Positions 46,612 through 54,765 of a stretch of DNA of 64,000 nt are shown here, in pieces. Under the pieces are notes generated by a model, which was not told the origin of the DNA, searched no databases, and saw only the letters and a program-made list of their open reading frames with translations. Position numbers and translations under genes: made by a program. The stretch's first letter is position 1; every line of letters starts with the position of its first letter. The DNA is taken from NCBI GenBank assembly GCA_016794465.1, contig JAEUKA010000014.1, forward strand, positions 279,130 through 343,129. The letters are read 5' to 3'. The DNA is from Myxococcales bacterium. GTDB lineage: Bacteria; Myxococcota_A; Polyangia; Palsa-1104; JAEUJZ01.

Positions 46612-46913
46612 ATCGGACCGCCTTGTAACACGCTTTGCGACCTGCGCCCAGGTCCCCCTACCGAGCCGCCGCCCTCACCCACCGAAGCGCACGCGCCTGG
46701 CCCAACCACTCGATGTAGCCATCGCAGGCAGCCACATGACTCGGCGGAGAATCTGTAGATTTCTCAAATCGCAGCGTGTTACGATGAAGGCTGTTTTTAG
46801 CAAGCTATGAAACCCCTAAAGCATCTCATGATGAGCAGGGCGTCCTATCTCCTCAATCCGTCGGTTCGACGTTGGGAGGATCGCCGCCTGTCATCACGAA
46901 GAGGGGGGCGAAG

Positions 46914-47948
46914 GTGAAGCTTCGGTTCTGGGGCGTACGCGGCTCTTATCCGGTGCCCGGCACGACGACGCAGCGCTACGGTGGCAACACCAGCTGTGTC
47001 GAGGTCCGCTGCGCCTCTCCCACAGACCCGTCGGCACCGCGCATCATCCTCGATGCTGGAACCGGACTGCGCCGCCTCGGCAAAGACCTGATGCAGGGGC
47101 CCTTCGGAGAAGGCAAAGGCGACGCCCACCTGCTGGTCAGCCACACGCACTGGGACCATATCCAAGGCCTGCCGTTCTTCTCGCCGCTGTATCGACCCGG
47201 TAACAAGTTCCACGTCCATGCCCGCCAGCGCGACGACATGCACCTGCGGATGGTGTTCGCGCTGCAGTCGGACAATCCGTACTTTCCGGTGCCATTCGAT
47301 GCGGCGGCGGCCAACGTGCATTTTCACGAGCTGACCGATGATGCTCGCTTCGAGATCGGTCCGGTCAAGGTGCGCTGCACGCGGCTCAATCATCCGTGGA
47401 TCGCGATCGCGTTTCGGCTCGACTATGAGGGCGCGTCGCTTGCGTATGTGACCGATACGGCGCCGTTCCGCGACATCCTGATCGAGCACGAGTTCATCCG
47501 CCAGCCGCCCAAGCCAGGGGAGCCGCTCGCGCCCGAAGATGCCGCCAAGCTCGCCACGATGCGCGAAGGCGTGGTGCGGCTCTGTGAAGGCGCTCAGCTG
47601 GTCATTTACGACACCCAATTTACGCCCAGCGAGTACGCCCAGCGACCGCACTGGGGCCACAGCTGTGCCGAAGATGCGATCGAGATCGCCCGTGAGGCTG
47701 GCGCTGAGTCGCTGATGCTGTATCACCACGCGCCCGATCGCACCGATGCCCAGCTTGATGAGCTACTCGCCCAACACCGGCAGCAGCTCCACCACGATGG
47801 CAGTCGGCTGGAGCTTCACGCGGCGTTTGAGGGGATGGAAGTCGACCTGTCGCAGCACGGGATGCAGATCGGTCACTCGAGCAGCCGCTCGATGGGCCAG
47901 GGACATCGCGGCGGCTCCGATTCCAGCGAGGGAGAGTCGTGGAAGTAA
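46914..47948 (+). CDS. MBL-fold metallohydrolase
   Basis: 344 aa from the GTG at 46914, with GAGG upstream; a TTG at 46872 is less likely. The metallo-beta-lactamase core has WGVRGSYPVPG, YGGNTSCVEV, LDAGTGLRRLG and the metal motif SHTHWDHIQG (HxHxDH). The later YVTDTAPF and IYDTQFTPSEY give the remaining ligands. It resembles members with RNase Z or phosphodiesterase folds, but the substrate is unknown. Its 3' end overlaps the start of a second paralogue. Confidence 0.85.
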   Translation: MKLRFWGVRGSYPVPGTTTQRYGGNTSCVEVRCASPTDPSAPRIILDAGTGLRRLGKDLMQGPFGEGKGDAHLLVSHTHWDHIQGLPFFSPLYRPGNKFHVHARQRDDMHLRMVFALQSDNPYFPVPFDAAAANVHFHELTDDARFEIGPVKVRCTRLNHPWIAIAFRLDYEGASLAYVTDTAPFRDILIEHEFIRQPPKPGEPLAPEDAAKLATMREGVVRLCEGAQLVIYDTQFTPSEYAQRPHWGHSCAEDAIEIAREAGAESLMLYHHAPDRTDAQLDELLAQHRQQLHHDGSRLELHAAFEGMEVDLSQHGMQIGHSSSRSMGQGHRGGSDSSEGESWK

Positions 47949-48799
47949 CATTTCACGGTGTACGCGGGTCGATCCCCGCCCCTGGTCCCGAGACAGTCCG
48001 TTACGGCGGCAACACCTGCTGCGTGAGCCTTCGATCCGATCAGGGCAAGCTGCTGGTGCTCGACATGGGAACGGGCATCATCAGCCTGGGACGACAGCTG
48101 CTTCAGACCGATTTTGGCAAAGGCCGAGGTCACGGCGCCATCCTGCTCTCCCACGCCCACTGGGATCACATCCAAGGCTTCCCGTTTTTTGCGCCGGTGT
48201 TCATTCCCGGCAACCGCTTCTCGGTGTTTGGTCCTGCCAAGAGCGCGTCGATGCTCGAAGGCATTCTCGAAGGCCAGGTCAACCCGCACTTCTCGCCGCT
48301 GCAGACGATGAAGAACCTGGGCGCGATGTTCGAGCTGGTGGCTGTTCCAACCGACAACGATCCGCCGCCGATCTTCTGGGAAGGCATCGCGATCTCGGGC
48401 CGGCCCAATCCCCATGGTCCGTCGACCTGTATGGCGTATCGGATCGAGGAAAATGGCCGCTCGCTGGTGTATGCGCCCGACGCTGGCTATCCCGACATGG
48501 GGCCGAGCGAAGAGGTGCTGCGGCTGTACCAAGGGGCGGATCTGCTGATTCACGACGCGACCTATACGCCCGAGGATCGCTCGGTGCGGCGCTCGCGTGG
48601 CTACTCGTCGTTTGCGGATGCCGCGTATGCAGCGGTGCGGGCCCAGGTTCGTCGCTTGGCGCTGTTCCACTTCGACCAGGACTACAGCGATGATGCGGTG
48701 GATCAGATCTATTCGCGCTGCCGCGAGCTGCTCGACTCTCTCGGCGGTCGTCACATTGAGCTGATTGCTTCGCGAGAAGGCAGCTCGGTGGTCTTGTAG
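47939..48799 (+). CDS. Second MBL-fold metallohydrolase, paralogue of the preceding gene
   Basis: 286 aa from a GTG at 47939 that overlaps the previous stop by 10 bp. The same order of motifs is present: HGVRGSIPAPG, YGGNTCCVSL, LDMGTGIISLG, SHAHWDHIQGFPFF and IHDATYTPED. The two proteins are clearly homologous, so this is a tandem duplication, but they have diverged. They probably form a pair or a heteromer. Its stop is followed by the 42-bp repeat array. Confidence 0.85.
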   Translation: MEVTFHGVRGSIPAPGPETVRYGGNTCCVSLRSDQGKLLVLDMGTGIISLGRQLLQTDFGKGRGHGAILLSHAHWDHIQGFPFFAPVFIPGNRFSVFGPAKSASMLEGILEGQVNPHFSPLQTMKNLGAMFELVAVPTDNDPPPIFWEGIAISGRPNPHGPSTCMAYRIEENGRSLVYAPDAGYPDMGPSEEVLRLYQGADLLIHDATYTPEDRSVRRSRGYSSFADAAYAAVRAQVRRLALFHFDQDYSDDAVDQIYSRCRELLDSLGGRHIELIASREGSSVVL

Positions 48800-48861
48800 C
48801 GGACGACCGTAGGGGGCCGAAACACCGCATCGTGCCGTTTGACACGGGTCAGACCCCCCCC

Positions 48862-49090
48862 CAAACGGGACATCATCCCGATCCGGGAGGGTCCAGACCC
48901 TCCAAAACGGGACATCGTCCCGATCCGGGAGGGTCCAGACCCTCCAAAACGGGACATCGTCCCGATCCGGGAGGGTCCAGACCCTTCAAAACGGGACATC
49001 GTCCCGATCCGGGAGGGTCCAGACCCTTCAAAACGGGACATCGTCCCGATCCGGGAGGGTCCAGACCCTTCAAAACGGGACATCGTCCTG
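48862..49090. repeat. Five to six tandem copies of a 42-bp hairpin-rich repeat
   Basis: CGGGACATC recurs at 48866, 48908, 48950, 48992, 49034 and 49076, a 42-bp period. Each unit carries CGGGAC-ATC-GTCCCG, the overlapping TCCCG-ATC-CGGGA, and GGGTC-CA-GACCC. It lies in the 347-bp gap between convergent stops, which holds no other gene that I can support. Confidence 0.9.
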
Positions 49091-49146
49091 CTCCAGGGAG
49101 AAGTGGAGGGGGAGAGGAGACGCTCTCCTCGCTTGTACTGGTCGTA

Positions 49147-50199
49147 CTAAGGCGTCGGACTCGGGAAGTACTTGCGTAGCTCAGTCCACCGCCGCAAAAG
49201 CTCGGCCAGATCATCGCCGGGCAGTCGATAGGCCAGGTGTAGCTCGGGGGTCTTGCGCTTCGGCGACTGCGGCACCGCCACGGCGACCAGCGGCGCAACA
49301 AAGCGATCCAGGCGCAGCAGCTTGACCAGGGCTCGTTCCGAGAGCTCGCTGGCTTGGGCCTTGATCTGCGACACCGCATCCACTGCTGCCGCCCCGACCG
49401 GATAGGACGCGACCACGCCAATGTCGAAGCCGTCCCCGACGGCGATCGCCACCGCCACCGCCTGAGCCTCATCGAGAACCCGCAGCACGCCGGCATCGTG
49501 TGCTCGACGGTGCAGCTCGGGCGATAGCAGCACCGTTGCCAAGATCGGTGGCCGACCACTCTTCATCCCCGGAGCCATCCCCAGCGCCGCCATCAACGAC
49601 GGCTGTCTGCGAGCGCCGTGATCGACCCCGCGAAAGATGTCGATGGTCTGACGCACTTGCAGCCGATTGCCGAGAACCACCGTCTGATCGCTCAGCTGCG
49701 CCACCGCACGCTGGTCAACCTCGGCGACGGGCATGCCGTGATAGGTGACCTCGCGACTACCCGGCTGCGAAACAATGCTCTGCCACAGCTTTTCGCGCAG
49801 CAGGCGACCACGCACCAGCAGCGTCGCCTCAATGTGCTCGGTTCCCAGCCCGCGCCAGCCCACACACACCGCATCGACATCCGCCAGCGGATCGCGGACC
49901 ACCCCAGCCAGCTTGGCGCGCAGCGAGTCGGGGACAAGCTCCAGCACAGAACGACTCTGCGGCCACGCCCGCAGCGCCACGACATCCACGTCCAGCACCG
50001 CCTCTTGCCCCTGCGGGAGCAGCGACAGCAAGTCTTCATCGGACAGGTTGTGATGTTCCAGGTCCGGACGAACGGCACGAGGTCCACAGCCGACGCCGCC
50101 GCACCACAGCCCGCAGCCCAGCGCCAGCGCCCCGAGAAGCGGTCCGAGTCCGCGCAAAAACCGTCGCATCACCATGAGCTTAGCTTGTCGCACCGGCAC
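49147..50199 (-). CDS. Unrecognised lipoprotein-like envelope protein
   Basis: 350 aa (start could also be the ATG at 50175 or 50169). A signal peptide (LGPLLGALALGCGLWCGGVGC) contains lipobox-like Cys positions. The mature part is predominantly helical with two similar halves: EAVLDVDVVALRAWPQSRSVLELVP and VAVAIAVGDGFDIGVVASYPVG. There is no catalytic motif that I can name. The pattern suggests a DUF-type protein found in myxobacteria, but I cannot assign it. It converges on the MBL gene pair and is divergent from the hydrolase gene. Confidence 0.65.
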   Translation of the reverse strand: MPVRQAKLMVMRRFLRGLGPLLGALALGCGLWCGGVGCGPRAVRPDLEHHNLSDEDLLSLLPQGQEAVLDVDVVALRAWPQSRSVLELVPDSLRAKLAGVVRDPLADVDAVCVGWRGLGTEHIEATLLVRGRLLREKLWQSIVSQPGSREVTYHGMPVAEVDQRAVAQLSDQTVVLGNRLQVRQTIDIFRGVDHGARRQPSLMAALGMAPGMKSGRPPILATVLLSPELHRRAHDAGVLRVLDEAQAVAVAIAVGDGFDIGVVASYPVGAAAVDAVSQIKAQASELSERALVKLLRLDRFVAPLVAVAVPQSPKRKTPELHLAYRLPGDDLAELLRRWTELRKYFPSPTP

Positions 50200-50223
50200 G
50201 ACGGTTTGCGCAAAATAGCGGGC

Positions 50224-51039
50224 ATGAATCGTCAGCCTCCGCGTACCGGTCAGCAGGCCGGGCTGTTCTTTCAGCTGTTCGAGCCACCGGGTGCCGTCGG
50301 GCTTCCGCTCTTGCTGTTGCCGGGCCTCCTTGCCGATGGGCGCCAGCTTGCGCGCTTGAGTCGGCTGCTCTCGCGGCGCGTCTGCGTGGTGGACCCGCTG
50401 GGCAGTGGTCGCAGTGAGGCTCCGGATGCGCCCTCGGAGTATGCGTTTGCGGCCCAGAGTGAGCGGCTCTCGGTGCTGCTAGACGAACTGGGCCTGCCGG
50501 TGGTGGATCTCGCCGGTCTTTCAATGGGGGGAATGTGGGCGCAGCACGTACTGGTGCGACATCCCCAGCGCTTCCGTCAGGCCGCCCTGGTCGCCACGAC
50601 CGCCGCCACGAATCCGCGCCTGCGCTGCATTGTGCAAGGACTGCTCGCCCAGCACCAAGCGGGGGTCCGTCAGCTCGATCTGTCTCGGACGCTACAGGTG
50701 ATGTGCTTCTCGGCGGGTTTTCTCGATCCACCGAGCATCATCCCGATGATGGAAGCGCTGTGGCAAGAACAGCATCACGCGCCGGCGGCGGTATACGGGC
50801 AGCTGACCAGCCTGCTCGGCCATGATCTGCGCGCACAGCTGCCGACGCTGCATCAGGTCCGTGCGGTCATCGCGGGGGCCGAGGACTTTCTCATGCCGCC
50901 GCTGACTCAAAAACGACTCGTCGAGCTGCTGCCTCACGCGCAGCTTCAGCTATTGCCCTCGGCGGGACATGCCGTGTGGATAGAGTGTCCCGAGGTGCTG
51001 GCAACGGCGCTACGCCACGCCCTGCCCGCTTGTTCGTGA
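50224..51039 (+). CDS. Alpha/beta-fold hydrolase
   Basis: 271 aa from the ATG at 50224; a longer upstream frame is the antisense of the preceding gene. The fold is visible in LPLLLLPGLLADGRQLA, VDPLGSGRSEAP, the nucleophile elbow GLSMGGMWAQH (catalytic Ser), VIAGAEDFLMPP (Asp region) and AGHAVWIECP (catalytic His). Substrate is unknown. Its last 94 bp overlap the 3' end of the pseudouridine synthase gene on the other strand. Confidence 0.87.
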   Translation: MNRQPPRTGQQAGLFFQLFEPPGAVGLPLLLLPGLLADGRQLARLSRLLSRRVCVVDPLGSGRSEAPDAPSEYAFAAQSERLSVLLDELGLPVVDLAGLSMGGMWAQHVLVRHPQRFRQAALVATTAATNPRLRCIVQGLLAQHQAGVRQLDLSRTLQVMCFSAGFLDPPSIIPMMEALWQEQHHAPAAVYGQLTSLLGHDLRAQLPTLHQVRAVIAGAEDFLMPPLTQKRLVELLPHAQLQLLPSAGHAVWIECPEVLATALRHALPACS

Positions 51040-51701
51040 CCAGGCAGCGCCAGGCTGAGTCGCAGCGGCAGCTCCAGCTCCGCGCGTCCCACCAAGTCCG
51101 TCAGATCCAGCTCGATCGCCCGCAGCGCAATCCCGCAGCCCCACGTCGCAGTCGAGCCATAGAGGCTGTCGCCCACGATCGGACAGTCCCGCCGGGCTAG
51201 CTCGACCCGCAGCTGATGAGGTCGCCCCGTCAGCGGACAGAGCCGCCACAGCGTCTGCCCCGACTCGCACAGCAGCGGCGTCGCCATCGTCACCGAGTCT
51301 TTTCCGGCGGCATGCAGGTAGGCGCGCTTTTTGCCACGCAGCAGCCGACACTGCCAGCGCTGCGCCACCCCGAGCTTGGCATCCGGCGGCAGCCGTCCCG
51401 TCGACCAAGCCAGGTAGGTCTTGTGGATCTGATGGTGTTCAAAGCCCGCACCCAGCAGCCGATGCGCCGCCGCCGACTTGGCAAACATCAGCAGGCCCGA
51501 CACCTCGGCATCCAGGCGGTGCACCGGCCACAGCCGCAGTGCGAGCTGTTGTTCGAGCACTCGCCCGAGGCAGAAGCGCTCATCTTTGGCACCGATGCGG
51601 CTTGGCACCGACAGCCACCCCGCTGGCTTATCGACGACGACGACGTGACTGTTTTCGTACACCAGCGAACCGACTTTGGGTAGCTCCACGCCCGTTACCA
51701 T
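50946..51701 (-). CDS. RluA-family pseudouridine synthase
   Basis: 251 aa. VVVDKPAGWLSVPS is the first family motif and HRLDAEVSGLLMFAKS the second, with the catalytic Asp in RLDAE. RLCPLTGRPHQLRVELA and PIVGDSLYGS follow. It isomerises specific uridines in rRNA or tRNA to pseudouridine. The S4 domain is absent, so it is a short member of the family. Which site it modifies cannot be told. It is convergent with the hydrolase gene. Confidence 0.88.
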   Translation of the reverse strand: MVTGVELPKVGSLVYENSHVVVVDKPAGWLSVPSRIGAKDERFCLGRVLEQQLALRLWPVHRLDAEVSGLLMFAKSAAAHRLLGAGFEHHQIHKTYLAWSTGRLPPDAKLGVAQRWQCRLLRGKKRAYLHAAGKDSVTMATPLLCESGQTLWRLCPLTGRPHQLRVELARRDCPIVGDSLYGSTATWGCGIALRAIELDLTDLVGRAELELPLRLSLALPGHEQAGRAWRSAVASTSGHSIHTACPAEGNS

Positions 51702-51763
51702 AGCGAGGAGGGATTCCCGAAACTACAAAAACGGTCTACGCTGCCACGAGGAGGTATCGCAGC

Positions 51764-53650
51764 TTGAGCAGCCCGGCCCGCCCCCGGCCTCTCGTCGAAA
51801 TTCTCAAGGAGTCCGAGCTTGTGCCGCCGACCGTGCTGGCTCGCGCCCAGCGCTACAGCGAGACGAGCGGGCGTCCTCTGTGGTTTGTGCTCCTGCGCGA
51901 AGGGCTGCTGACCGACGACAAGCTATTCCGAGTGCTGGAGTCGCAGCTCAAGCTCCCGGTGCTAAGTGATGATCAGCTCGACGGTGTGGTGGTCGCGCCC
52001 GAGCTGAAGCAAGCGATCACGGCTGTGCTCGCCGGGCACTTGGGAATCTTGCCGCTGGAGCGCTCGACGGATGGCCGACGGGCTGCACTGGCGATGGTCG
52101 ATCCGTCGCAGGACTTGTCGACGCTGCTGCCCAAGCTCGCCTCGCACGGAGTCGTCGAGGTCCGCCGCTTCCTGATCCGCTTTGGGACGCTGCGACTCGG
52201 GATGGACATGTTCTACAACCAAGCCTGGGAGCCCGGGGAGAGCGCGCCCATCGTCGAGGCCAGCCAGCCACCGCCTTCGTCTAAGCCCGAGGTTTCCTCG
52301 AAGCCAGAGGTTTCCTCGAAGCCAGAGGTTTTCTCGAAGCCCGAGGTTTCTTCTTCTCGGCAAGACGTGGTTCCGATCTCCAAGCCAGAGGTTTCTTCTT
52401 CTCGGCAAGACGTGGTTCCGATCTCCAAGCCAGAGGTTTCTTCCTCTCGGCAAGACGTGGTTCCGATCTCCAAGCCAGAGGTCCAGAATCCGCCCAAGCC
52501 GATACCGCCAGCCTCGGCAATGTCGATTCCGCCGCGTGTCCAGCCACCGCCGATCCCGCCAGGCCCTCCGCCGCCACCATCGGGACACAGTCACCGAGGC
52601 GACTCCACACGCAGCAGCGACGGCATTCCCACCGCAGTAGCCAGTCTTGATCGATCCGGGTCGGCCAAGTCGGCGCCGAGTGGACGAAGCATGCCACCGC
52701 GAGCGACTCCTCAGCGCGTCGAGCCACCGCCGATTCCCAAGCAGGCGATCCCGACCCCGGTGGGGACGGTGCGCAGTGGTCCGATTCGCCGCCGCCCCAT
52801 CAGCGATAAGGTGGGCATTCCGTCATCCGCCGATCTAATCATCGAGGAGCGTCCGTCGAACCTGAACCTAAGTCTTGATGCGCTGCGGGTACCGGCGCGC
52901 TCGCTCGGGATCGATCCGTTTGTGGACAGCGTGGCCAGCCCACTGACGGATGTGCTGTTTCGCTGTGCGACCTCGCTGGCCGAGCTGCTGTCGCTGCCCT
53001 ACGAGAGCGACTGGCCGCAGCTGGTGGTCCAGCACTGTACGAGCCTGTGTGACCGACTGGGAATCTTGCCTCGGGCGCAGCGCGAGCTGCTGCTGGTCGC
53101 TCGGCTGCATGCCATCCTGACGCTCCAGCTCGTCGACAAAGGCCCGCTACCACCGCCCCGCAAAGACCGGCTGGGGTTTGTCTGCGATGCGCCGCTCGAC
53201 GGTGTGCTGGCGTCGCTGCAGAGTGACTTTCTCGACTTTCTGCGCTTGCCGCAAGACGACGACCCACCGCTGGGAGTGCGGCTTGTCTCGACGGTGCTGG
53301 AGGCTCTGCGGCTGGCCTATCTGGGTCACACGGATGCGGCGCTGGCGAGCCAGCTACGTGACAGCCTCGGTGAAAACGACGTGGTGCGGACACTGCTGGA
53401 GCTGTATGCCGACCAGCCGCCGGTCTTCACCGAGCGCAGCACCCCGCCGGCTCACCGTCCCGCCAAGCTACCGCCACCGACATCGCCGCAGCTCGTCATG
53501 CCGCAGCCTACCCTGCGCATCGGCTGGCCGAAGCCGGCGACGATGCCCGACGTGCCCTGGAGCTGCGAGCGCGTTTCCACGCTTCCCGAGGAAGGGCTGC
53601 TGCCGTATCCTGCGCCCGCCAAACCCGGGCCGCCGCTGCCCAGTGGCTAA
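51764..53650 (+). CDS. GspE N-terminal-domain protein with long repeat linker
   Basis: 628 aa from a TTG at 51764 with GAGGAGGT eight bases upstream. Residues 1-150 resemble the N-domain of GspE/PilB/MshE: LVEILKESELVPPTVLARAQRYSETSGRPL, LLTDDKLFRVLESQLKLP and AVLAGHLGILPLERS. This domain binds c-di-GMP in some members. Residues 170-240 are SKPEVS units and then a 15-residue unit repeated three times. A Pro-rich region follows, then an all-helical C-terminus (PYESDWPQLVVQHCTSLCDRLG). No ATPase motor domain is present, so it is not a secretion ATPase. Confidence 0.8.
   Translation: MSSPARPRPLVEILKESELVPPTVLARAQRYSETSGRPLWFVLLREGLLTDDKLFRVLESQLKLPVLSDDQLDGVVVAPELKQAITAVLAGHLGILPLERSTDGRRAALAMVDPSQDLSTLLPKLASHGVVEVRRFLIRFGTLRLGMDMFYNQAWEPGESAPIVEASQPPPSSKPEVSSKPEVSSKPEVFSKPEVSSSRQDVVPISKPEVSSSRQDVVPISKPEVSSSRQDVVPISKPEVQNPPKPIPPASAMSIPPRVQPPPIPPGPPPPPSGHSHRGDSTRSSDGIPTAVASLDRSGSAKSAPSGRSMPPRATPQRVEPPPIPKQAIPTPVGTVRSGPIRRRPISDKVGIPSSADLIIEERPSNLNLSLDALRVPARSLGIDPFVDSVASPLTDVLFRCATSLAELLSLPYESDWPQLVVQHCTSLCDRLGILPRAQRELLLVARLHAILTLQLVDKGPLPPPRKDRLGFVCDAPLDGVLASLQSDFLDFLRLPQDDDPPLGVRLVSTVLEALRLAYLGHTDAALASQLRDSLGENDVVRTLLELYADQPPVFTERSTPPAHRPAKLPPPTSPQLVMPQPTLRIGWPKPATMPDVPWSCERVSTLPEEGLLPYPAPAKPGPPLPSG
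52346..52480 (+). repeat. Three copies of a 45-bp repeat inside the GspE-N gene
   Basis: A 45-bp unit, encoding SSSRQDVVPISKPEV, occurs three times with only one or two base differences, after four shorter SKPEVS-type units. The near identity suggests recent expansion. Confidence 0.85.
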
Positions 53651-53683
53651 CCCGAGTGACCCCCCGAGCAAAGCCGTGAAGTG

Positions 53684-54523
53684 ATGCGCACGCTGCGAAC
53701 CGCCCTCGTCCACGTTGTCCTGATCCTGATCACTGCCGCGACGCTGTATCCGGTGCTGTGGGTGCTCAAGATGGCGCTGTCACCGTCGCAGAGCTTCTCA
53801 CTGTCGGTCAATCCGTGGCCCACGCAGCTGTCGCTCGCCAACTTCGCCGATGTGCTGCTTCGTCAAGACGCAGACGGTCGCTATCTGTTTTTCCGTCAGC
53901 TCGTCAACTCGCTGCTCGTCTCGGCAGCGGTGACGGTCGTCGGGGTGTCGCTGTCGTGCTCGGCGGCCTATGCCCTGTCGCGCTTTCGCTTCCCCGGTCG
54001 CGACGGCTCGCTACGGCTGTTCCTGTTTGCGCAGATGTTTCCCGGCGTCGTGACGACCATTCCGCTCTACGTCGTCCTCGAGAAGCTCCACCTGCTCAAC
54101 CACCTGGGCGGCCTGGTGTTGTGCTACGCGACGACGGCGATTCCATTCTGCGTGTTCATGCTCAAAGGCTACTTCGATGGCCTGCCGCAAGAGCTGGAGG
54201 AGGCGGTGCTTCTCGACGGAGGAAGCCGCTTCGATGCCTTCTACCGCGTGGTACTGCCGCTCGCCCGACCCGCGATCGCCGTCACCGCCCTGTTCTGCTT
54301 TCTCACCGCCTGGAACGAGTTCATCCTCGCCGCCACTTTCATGAGCCGCCCACAGAACTACACCCTGCCGGTCATGCTCAACCACTACGTCGGAGACTAC
54401 GCCACCGAGTGGGGCCACTTTGCCGCTGGTGCCGTTCTCGTCTCGGTGCCGGTCATGGCGCTGTTCTTCGCGCTGCAGCAGCACCTGATCGGCGGCCTGA
54501 CCCAAGGCGGCGTAAAAGGCTAA
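53684..54523 (+). CDS. MalG-type sugar ABC transporter permease
   Basis: 279 aa, start ATG at 53684 (a GTG at 53681 is also possible). Six membrane segments are visible, including LVHVVLILITAATLYPVLWVLKM, AAVTVVGVSLSCSAAYALS and AVTALFCFLTAWNEFILAATF. The EAA loop is ELEEAVLLDGGSRFDAFYRVVLPLARP, the site that docks the ATPase. The partner permease (MalF type), ATPase and binding protein are not in the window. The gene follows the GspE-N gene by about 33 bp on the same strand. Confidence 0.9.
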   Translation: MRTLRTALVHVVLILITAATLYPVLWVLKMALSPSQSFSLSVNPWPTQLSLANFADVLLRQDADGRYLFFRQLVNSLLVSAAVTVVGVSLSCSAAYALSRFRFPGRDGSLRLFLFAQMFPGVVTTIPLYVVLEKLHLLNHLGGLVLCYATTAIPFCVFMLKGYFDGLPQELEEAVLLDGGSRFDAFYRVVLPLARPAIAVTALFCFLTAWNEFILAATFMSRPQNYTLPVMLNHYVGDYATEWGHFAAGAVLVSVPVMALFFALQQHLIGGLTQGGVKG

Positions 54524-54531
54524 AAATTCCC

Positions 54532-54561
54532 TTGACGGTAACGTCCCAAAACCGCTAGGTT
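54532..54561 (+). promoter_or_regulatory. Sigma-70-type promoter of tRNA-Phe
   Basis: TTGACG (54532-54537), an 18-bp spacer and TAGGTT (54556-54561), ending 14 bp before the tRNA. Confidence 0.6.
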
Positions 54562-54575
54562 TCCACTCGCTTTTC

Positions 54576-54648
<73 letters not shown>

Positions 54649-54659
54649 CTGCGCAGTAA

Positions 54660-54691
54660 GCCCTCACTTGGCGACGAGTGGGGGCTTTTTT
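54660..54691 (+). terminator. Rho-independent terminator after tRNA-Phe
   Basis: GCCCTCACT pairs with AGTGGGGGC (one wobble pair) and is followed by six T residues at 54686-54691. Confidence 0.9.
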
Positions 54692-54765
54692 GGTTCTGGC
54701 ATGGGGGATGCGGTGGCGGGAGTGAGGATCGGACGCTTGGGCTGTAGGCGGGTTTGGCGAGGCAC

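Noticed and set aside
48751..49083. Minus-strand gene with a 14-residue repeat
   Set aside because: It is only the translation of the 42-bp hairpin array and then runs antisense into the MBL gene. It has no ribosome-binding site or family similarity.
49618..50223. Long N-terminal extension of the hydrolase
   Set aside because: The stretch is antisense to the 49147-50199 gene and not hydrolase-like; the ATG at 50224 gives a normal length.
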